From Georgenia soli (GTDB lineage Bacteria; Actinomycetota; Actinomycetes; Actinomycetales; Actinomycetaceae): a stretch of DNA of 64,000 bases. A model generated the notes under the pieces. The model searched no databases. It was not told the DNA's origin and saw only the letters and a program-made list of their open reading frames with translations. Position 1 is the stretch's first letter. Each line of letters starts with the position of its first letter. Below, in pieces: positions 59,456 through 64,000 of the stretch. The stretch lies in NCBI RefSeq assembly GCF_002563695.1, contig NZ_PDJI01000004.1, forward strand, positions 1,798,001 through 1,862,000, read 5' to 3'. Made by a program: the position numbers and the translations under genes.

Positions 59456-60421
59456 CTACTTGATGCTTCCGGCGGTCAGGCCCGCCACCAGGCGCTTCTC
59501 GATGAACGCGAACAGGATGACGACCGGGAGGATCGCCACGATCGAGACACCGAAGACGTACTGCCACGCCGAGTCGTACTGACCGACGAACTTGGTCAGC
59601 GCGACGGACAGCGGCTGGAGCTCTGCCGAGGTGAGGATGACCAGGGAGGCGGCGAACTCGTTCCAGGCGGCCACGAAGGTGAAGATCACCGCGGTCACGA
59701 TGCCGGGCCACACCAGCGGCAGGTTGATCCGGAACAGCACCGCGAGCCGGCCGGCGCCGTCCAGCTGGGCGGCCTCGTCGACCTCCTTCGGCACGGACGC
59801 GAAGAACGAGTGCATGATCCACGTGCCGAAGGACATGTTGAACGCCGCGTTGATGAGGATCATCGCGAGCCAGGTGTCCTGGATGCCCCAGTCGAGGAAC
59901 TGCCGGAACAGCCCGGCCACGAGCACGGCCGGCTGCAGCATCTGCGTGATCAGCACGAGGAACATGAAGGTCAGCCGGCCGGGGAACCGGAACCGGGCCG
60001 TGTAGTAGGCCGCCGGCATGGCCACGAGCAGCGTCAGCAACGTGGCGCACACCGCGATGACGACCGTGGAGGTCAGGTTCATCGGCAGCGGGGTCTCCGG
60101 CGTGGACCACATGGTCACGAAGTTCTCCGGGTGCCACTCCTCGGGCAGGTAGGTGGGCGGCACCCGCAGGATCTCCGGCCGGGACTTGAACGACCCGACG
60201 AGCATCACGAGGTAGGGCACGAGGAACAGCAGCGCGACGACCACGCCCGCGACCACGCGCAGCGGGATCGAGGCTCGGGCGCCGGGGCCGCCGTCGTCGT
60301 ACCGGGAGCGGCGGCGCGTACGCGTGGTGACGCGCGGCACCGTGCCGCTCGGCGCGGTGGTCGGGGAGGTTCCCGGGGCGGTGGTGCTGGGGGCCGGCGT
60401 GCCGGCGGGCAGGGCGCTCAC
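59456..60421 (-). CDS. Carbohydrate ABC transporter permease (MalG-like)
   Basis: The product is 321 aa from a GTG overlapping the first permease stop (GTGA). A 60-residue Pro/Thr/Arg-rich cytosolic start precedes six helices. The EAA loop reads SVPKEVDEAAQLDGAGRLAV, and the end VEKR-type sequence is IEKRLVAGLTAGSIK, typical of MalG/CUT1 permeases. The long N-terminal extension is unusual for the family. It works with the preceding permease and binding protein; the ATPase is not encoded here and is probably a shared MsmK-type protein. Confidence 0.92.
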   Translation of the reverse strand: MSALPAGTPAPSTTAPGTSPTTAPSGTVPRVTTRTRRRSRYDDGGPGARASIPLRVVAGVVVALLFLVPYLVMLVGSFKSRPEILRVPPTYLPEEWHPENFVTMWSTPETPLPMNLTSTVVIAVCATLLTLLVAMPAAYYTARFRFPGRLTFMFLVLITQMLQPAVLVAGLFRQFLDWGIQDTWLAMILINAAFNMSFGTWIMHSFFASVPKEVDEAAQLDGAGRLAVLFRINLPLVWPGIVTAVIFTFVAAWNEFAASLVILTSAELQPLSVALTKFVGQYDSAWQYVFGVSIVAILPVVILFAFIEKRLVAGLTAGSIK

Positions 60422-61395
60422 TCGTCGATCCCCTTCATCGGCTTGACGATCTTGACGTAGACGGCGATGACCACGATGACGATGACGAGGTTGACCACCG
60501 ACAGGGCGGAGGCGACGCCCGAGTCGCGCATCTCCTGGAGGATCTTGAACATCAGCGTGGTGGTGGTGTCCGACCCGTACCCGGGCAGCGCGCCCGTGAC
60601 GATCTTGAGGATCGGGAAGTTGTTGAAGACGTTGATGATGTTGATGATCGTGGCCACCGCCAGCGCCGGCCTGAGCTGGGGCAGGACGATCCGGAAGTAG
60701 GTCGCGCGGCGCGAGGCGCCGTCGATGCGGGCGGCCTCGAGCACGTCCTTGCTCACCGACTGCATCCCGGCGAGCAGGGTGTAGGTGGTGAAGGGCAGGG
60801 AGACGAAGATGGCGATGGCGATCGCCACGATGAAGGCGGAGGGCATCGACTTGGTGAACCCGAAGTCGGGCGAGTCGATGAGGCCGAGGTCCACGAGGAC
60901 CCGCTGGAACACCCCGTAGTTCGGCTCGAACCCGTAGTAGACGACCGTGGTGGTCATGACCACCGAGGCCGCCCACGGGACGACGATGGCGAGCCGGACG
61001 AGCTGGCGGCCGGGGAACGCCTTGTTGAGAAAGTTGGCGAGCACCAGCGAGATCAGCACCGTGCCGGCGACCACGACGACGACCCACAGCACGGTGCGCA
61101 GCAGGACCCCGGGAAGGGCCGGCATCGCGAAGAGCTCCTGGAAGTTCGCGAGCCCGACGCTGCCGCGGTCGACACCCACCTGCGAGATCTCGCGGGTGGC
61201 GTTGTACATCATGAGCCCTGCCGGGTAGAGCACGATCGCGGCGATCAGCAGGACGCCGGGACCGATCCACGGCAGGGCGCGCAACAGGTCGCGGAGGCCG
61301 GTACCGGTCTCACGCCGACGCTGCGGGGGCGTGACGGCCGGCGGTGCCTCGGCGGCGGCGCGGCTTCGCCCCGGGAGGGTGAGGGTGCGGGCCAT
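60418..61395 (-). CDS. Carbohydrate ABC transporter permease (MalF-like)
   Basis: The product is 325 aa. I choose the ATG at 61395 because AAGGA lies 6 nt upstream; a second ATG at 61401 directly abuts that site. Six helices and the CUT1 EAA motif (SVSKDVLEAARIDGASRRAT) are present, followed by FRIVLPQLRPALAVATIINI. It forms a heterodimer with the next permease to import a sugar or small oligosaccharide. Confidence 0.92.
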   Translation of the reverse strand: MARTLTLPGRSRAAAEAPPAVTPPQRRRETGTGLRDLLRALPWIGPGVLLIAAIVLYPAGLMMYNATREISQVGVDRGSVGLANFQELFAMPALPGVLLRTVLWVVVVVAGTVLISLVLANFLNKAFPGRQLVRLAIVVPWAASVVMTTTVVYYGFEPNYGVFQRVLVDLGLIDSPDFGFTKSMPSAFIVAIAIAIFVSLPFTTYTLLAGMQSVSKDVLEAARIDGASRRATYFRIVLPQLRPALAVATIINIINVFNNFPILKIVTGALPGYGSDTTTTLMFKILQEMRDSGVASALSVVNLVIVIVVIAVYVKIVKPMKGIDE

Positions 61396-61444
61396 GCGCA
61401 TTCCTTCTCAGAGTCTGGGGCCTTGCGGCCGGGTGGGACGGGGC

Positions 61445-61474
61445 GCGGCTGCGACCCTTTCGGGTCGCAGCCGC
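61445..61474 (-). terminator. Intercistronic 13-bp hairpin after the binding-protein gene
   Basis: GCGGCTGCGACCC, loop TTTC, then its exact complement, 13 nt past the binding-protein stop and about 50 nt before the permease start. It may be an attenuating terminator or an mRNA 3'-end stabiliser giving more binding protein than permease. Confidence 0.75.
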
Positions 61475-61487
61475 TGGGTGGCTCCGG

Positions 61488-62723
61488 TCAGGCGTTGTCG
61501 GCCTCGGCCTGGATCCCGGCGAGAACCTCGGCCGGGTCGCTGCCGGTGGCGAGCAGACCGATCTGTCCCTGCATCGCCGCCTGGGTGGCGGCCCACGCCG
61601 GGTTGGTCGACGGGTAGAACTGGGCGTGCGGCAGGAGCTCGTTGAACGCCGCCATGTCCTCGTTGGTCGTCTGCTCCGCGCCGGACTTGGTGACGGGCAG
61701 GAAGCCCTCCGTGTCCACGAACTTGACGTAGTTCTCGGCGTCGTAGAAGAAGTCGAGGAACGCGCCGACCTGCTCGGCCTTGTCGCCCTCGTTCTTGAAC
61801 GCCATCAGGTGGTCGGCCACGCCGAGGGTGACCTGCTCGCCGTCCTTGGTCGGGATCGGGTGGATCGAGTAGTTCAGCTCGGGGTTCTTCTCCTCGATCA
61901 TGCCGACGATCGGCGGCAGGCCCATGGCCATGCCGAACTTGCCCTGGATGAACTGGTCGAGCATCGGCGTGCGCTGGGTGGCGCCGGCGTCCGGCTGGGT
62001 GAGGCCGTCGTCGTAGAGCTTCTTCATGAACTCGGCGGCCTCGAGGTTCTCGGGCGTGTCGACGGTGATCGTCTCGGCGTCGCCGTAGCCGCCCCCGGCG
62101 CCGAAGAAGAAGATGCCGGCCTCGGCCTGGGCCTCCTCGGACCCGAGCGGCAGGCCGTAGCCGTACGCGTCGGTGCTGTCCGTGATCTTCTTGGCCGCGT
62201 CGTAGAGCTCGTCCCAGGTGGTCGGGGGCGCGTCGACGCCCGCCTCGGCGAGGACGTCGTCGTTGACGAAGAGCGCGCGGGCCGAGGCGATCAGCGGGAA
62301 GCCGTACTGCTTGCCGTTCATGGAGGCGTTCTCCACGAAGGACTCCTGGAAGTCCGCGATCGTCTCCTCGGAGAGCACCTCGTCGGCCGAGTAGAGCAGC
62401 TCGTCCTCCACGTAGCCGGCGAAGGCGTCGATGCTGAGGATGTCCGGTGCCTGGTTGGACTGCACCCGGGTGCGGATGACGTCGTTGATGTTCTCCCAGG
62501 ACTGCATCTCGAGCTCGACCGTGACGCCGGGGTTCTCGGCCTCGAAGTCGGCGATGACCTCGTCCCACAGCACCTTGGTGTTGTCCGAGTACGTGGCGGC
62601 CAGCATGGTCAGCTCGACGTCGCCGCCCTCGCCGGAGTCGCCGCCGGCAGAACCGGACGAGCACGCGGCCAGCGTCAGCGCTGCCGCCACGGCGATCGCC
62701 GCAGCCCCTGTCTTTCGTGTCAC
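61488..62723 (-). CDS. Extracellular sugar-binding lipoprotein (CUT1)
   Basis: The product is 411 aa from a GTG with AAGGAGA 8 nt upstream. Lipobox LAAC follows a short signal. The solute-binding domain shows DFEAENPGVTVELEMQSWEN, APDILSIDAFAGYV, YGFPLIASARALFVNDDVL (cited: GFPLIASARALFVND) and FIQGKFGMAMGLPPIVGM. This is the MalE/CUT1 group that binds sugars or oligosaccharides. Next to a mucin-type glycosidase and GalN-like catabolic genes, a galactosamine-containing ligand is plausible but unproven. Confidence 0.9.
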   Translation of the reverse strand: MTRKTGAAAIAVAAALTLAACSSGSAGGDSGEGGDVELTMLAATYSDNTKVLWDEVIADFEAENPGVTVELEMQSWENINDVIRTRVQSNQAPDILSIDAFAGYVEDELLYSADEVLSEETIADFQESFVENASMNGKQYGFPLIASARALFVNDDVLAEAGVDAPPTTWDELYDAAKKITDSTDAYGYGLPLGSEEAQAEAGIFFFGAGGGYGDAETITVDTPENLEAAEFMKKLYDDGLTQPDAGATQRTPMLDQFIQGKFGMAMGLPPIVGMIEEKNPELNYSIHPIPTKDGEQVTLGVADHLMAFKNEGDKAEQVGAFLDFFYDAENYVKFVDTEGFLPVTKSGAEQTTNEDMAAFNELLPHAQFYPSTNPAWAATQAAMQGQIGLLATGSDPAEVLAGIQAEADNA

Positions 62724-62837
62724 GAGAGGGTTCTCCTTGTCTGCACCCGGCGGGAGAGGGTGGCCTCGACCCGCGCGCCGGTGTGATTGTTCGTGAGTGG
62801 TCAATGCGCCTATGCATCATGTCTGCTCAGCACGCCC

Positions 62838-62866
62838 AGTTTCGTGCGTGCGCCAGATCACGTCAA
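62838..62866 (-). promoter_or_regulatory. Promoter of the sugar operon
   Basis: On the minus strand TTGACG (62866-62861) and GAAACT (62843-62838) are 17 nt apart. The leader to the GTG at 62723 is about 105 nt and includes ATGCAT and TGATTGTTCGTG, candidate DeoR contact sites. The 62724-63038 gap contains only this control region and the terminator at 62977. Confidence 0.5.
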
Positions 62867-62976
62867 GCGAATGGACTTGCTTGGCGGTCACGGTTCCGTA
62901 ACGGACCCGACACGACCCGGAGCGACGACGCCGGGCAGGACCTTGGTCCGCCCCCGGCCGCGGCGGGGGCTGCCCA

Positions 62977-63013
62977 GCACGACGCCCGGAGCGCAGGGCT
63001 CCGGGCGTCGTGC
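62977..63013 (-). terminator. 16-bp perfect hairpin terminator of the glycosidase gene
   Basis: GCACGACGCCCGGAGC and its exact complement surround a 5-nt loop, 25 nt past the stop at 63039. It separates the glycosidase transcript from the sugar operon. Confidence 0.85.
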
Positions 63014-63038
63014 GGTCAGACGGCGGGCGGGACGCCGC

Positions 63039-64000
63039 TCAGGAGCACTGCGCCCAGATGTTCGCCCAGTCGCCGTGGTCCTGGCCGTTGTGCCCCAGCG
63101 GGTCGAGCACAAGCTCCAGGGTCTCGACGCCGGTGACGTCCACGGCCGCACGGCCGGTCTCCGAGGTCGCCGTCATCGTCGGTGACCGCCAGAGCTCTGC
63201 ACCGTCGCCTCGCACGATGAAGGCGATCGAGCCGCCCTGCGCGATCTCGTCGTCGACTCCGTAGTCGAACGCGAGCGAGGTGCAGGTCCCGCCGAGGTCG
63301 ACGGTGACGGTGGATGGGGCGTGCGCCCCGATCCCCTTGGCATAGGTACGCCCGCCCAGCGAGAGGACGTTCCCGTCGTCGGCGCCCTGCTCGCCGTTCG
63401 ACCGGTCACGTTCGACCGGTCCCCAGCCGTTCGTCGACGAGACCCACTCCACGTCGGAGAGGAAGTAACCCCCGGCGACGAGGTCCACCTGCACGGACTG
63501 CACCACGCCGTCGCCGGCCGTGAGCTCGAGCCGGACCGCGTCCAGCCCGCTGCGCCCCTCGGGATCGAGCACGAGCGCGACCGTCCGGGTCTCCCCGGGA
63601 GCGACCTCGACGGTGACCGGCTCGGCGGCGAAGGTCTCGAGACCGGTCGCCGAGAGCGTCACCGATCCCGCGGCGTCGCCCACGTTCCGCACCGGCACCG
63701 ACGCGGTGATCACCTGGTTCGGGTCGGCGACGCTGAGCCGGTCGACCTCGATGCGCGCGAGGGGCGCGACCGCCTCCACGATCTCTGCCCGCGCCGTGAA
63801 GGCCTGGACCAGCCGCCCGTCGCGCGAGGTGACGACACCGTCGACGGCGAGCAGCGAGCCGTCCTGCGGCACCGGGACGGTGGCGACCCAGGTGCGGCTC
63901 GTGCCCGCCTTGACCGGCGAGTTGCCGCGCGTGCCCTCGACCTTCGTCGCGCCGGGCACGTCGACACGCACGTCACGCAGCCGCTCCTCGCCCGCCGTGA
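63039..64000 (-). CDS. C-terminal part of secreted glycoside hydrolase (NEW3 and NPCBM domains)
   Basis: The frame is open to the window edge (at least 320 residues visible), so the N-terminus and catalytic domain lie beyond 64000. A beta-sandwich region is followed by a NEW3-type stretch (ASVPVRNVGDAAGSVTLSAT, VEVAPGETRTVALVLDPEG) and a terminal NPCBM carbohydrate-binding domain (SSTNGWGPVERDRSNGEQ, YAKGIGAHAPSTVTVDLGG, ending WANIWAQCS). This tail is common in secreted actinobacterial glycosidases, including endo-alpha-N-acetylgalactosaminidases (GH101). The neighbouring GalN-like operon supports GH101, but the catalytic part is not in view. Confidence 0.75.
   Translation of the reverse strand, partial: TAGEERLRDVRVDVPGATKVEGTRGNSPVKAGTSRTWVATVPVPQDGSLLAVDGVVTSRDGRLVQAFTARAEIVEAVAPLARIEVDRLSVADPNQVITASVPVRNVGDAAGSVTLSATGLETFAAEPVTVEVAPGETRTVALVLDPEGRSGLDAVRLELTAGDGVVQSVQVDLVAGGYFLSDVEWVSSTNGWGPVERDRSNGEQGADDGNVLSLGGRTYAKGIGAHAPSTVTVDLGGTCTSLAFDYGVDDEIAQGGSIAFIVRGDGAELWRSPTMTATSETGRAAVDVTGVETLELVLDPLGHNGQDHGDWANIWAQCS

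Overview
The window is high-GC DNA with short intergenic gaps, ATGA/GTGA stop-start overlaps and many GTG and TTG starts. Several genes lack a Shine-Dalgarno sequence but carry a TANNNT hexamer 5-7 nt before the start codon, the pattern of leaderless actinobacterial mRNAs. Gene content (DUF6458, SCO6880/DUF6112/DUF6668 family proteins, a DinB2-type polymerase, an F420-type LLM oxidoreductase) points to Actinomycetota, probably order Micrococcales. I cannot name the genus. No rRNA, tRNA, insertion sequence, phage or CRISPR array is visible.

Layout. 1-7.0 kb: sugar-acid catabolism, with a divergent FadR-type GntR regulator, a GntP permease, and an overlapping run of SDR dehydrogenase, L-idonate-dehydrogenase-like enzyme, 2-hydroxyacid dehydrogenase, KDPG aldolase and PfkB kinase. 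A nearly identical putative operator lies in front of both arms. 7.1-9.5 kb: a polar amino acid ABC importer. 9.5-11.6 kb: a 19-bp repeat array, a sugar porter and an SMR transporter. 11.8-13.3 kb: a DUF6458 membrane protein and an App1-like phosphatase. 13.5-21.6 kb: a compact type IV secretion-like locus (murein hydrolase, lipoprotein, DUF6668, DUF6112, VirB8-like, VirB6-like, SCO6880 and VirB4-like ATPase) with no relaxase, coupling protein or integrase in view. 21.6-49.4 kb: mostly single housekeeping or accessory genes, including GlpQ, VIT transporter, orphan LuxR regulator, gamma-glutamyltransferase, SppA, several peptidases, a decayed alpha/beta hydrolase, a two-gene operon of tiny proteins beside a CPBP protease, DinB2, a TetR/oxidoreductase pair, Vsr, TRIC-type channel and M20 amidohydrolase. 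49.6-50.9 kb: a tandem glycine riboswitch ahead of an EamA transporter. 52.3-54.2 kb: an ABC-2 exporter. 55.0-64.0 kb: a sugar operon (binding protein, two permeases, ROK kinase, DeoR regulator, SIS isomerase, PfkB kinase, class II aldolase) next to the C-terminus of a secreted NEW3/NPCBM glycosidase.

How genes work together. The first cluster should take up a sugar acid and convert it via keto-acids to Entner-Doudoroff intermediates. The last cluster fits uptake of an amino sugar, most likely galactosamine or GalNAc, and its breakdown through tagatose phosphates, supplied by an extracellular glycosidase. The central secretion-like locus is the most unusual block. It has envelope-spanning and ATPase parts but no visible DNA-processing parts.

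Structure outside genes. Three intergenic arrays of unrelated sequence all have a 19-bp period (2210-2360, 9538-9802, 41958-42048). Two related palindromic elements (near 28.2 and 54.4 kb) look like a REP-type family. Several very strong GC hairpins mark unit ends.
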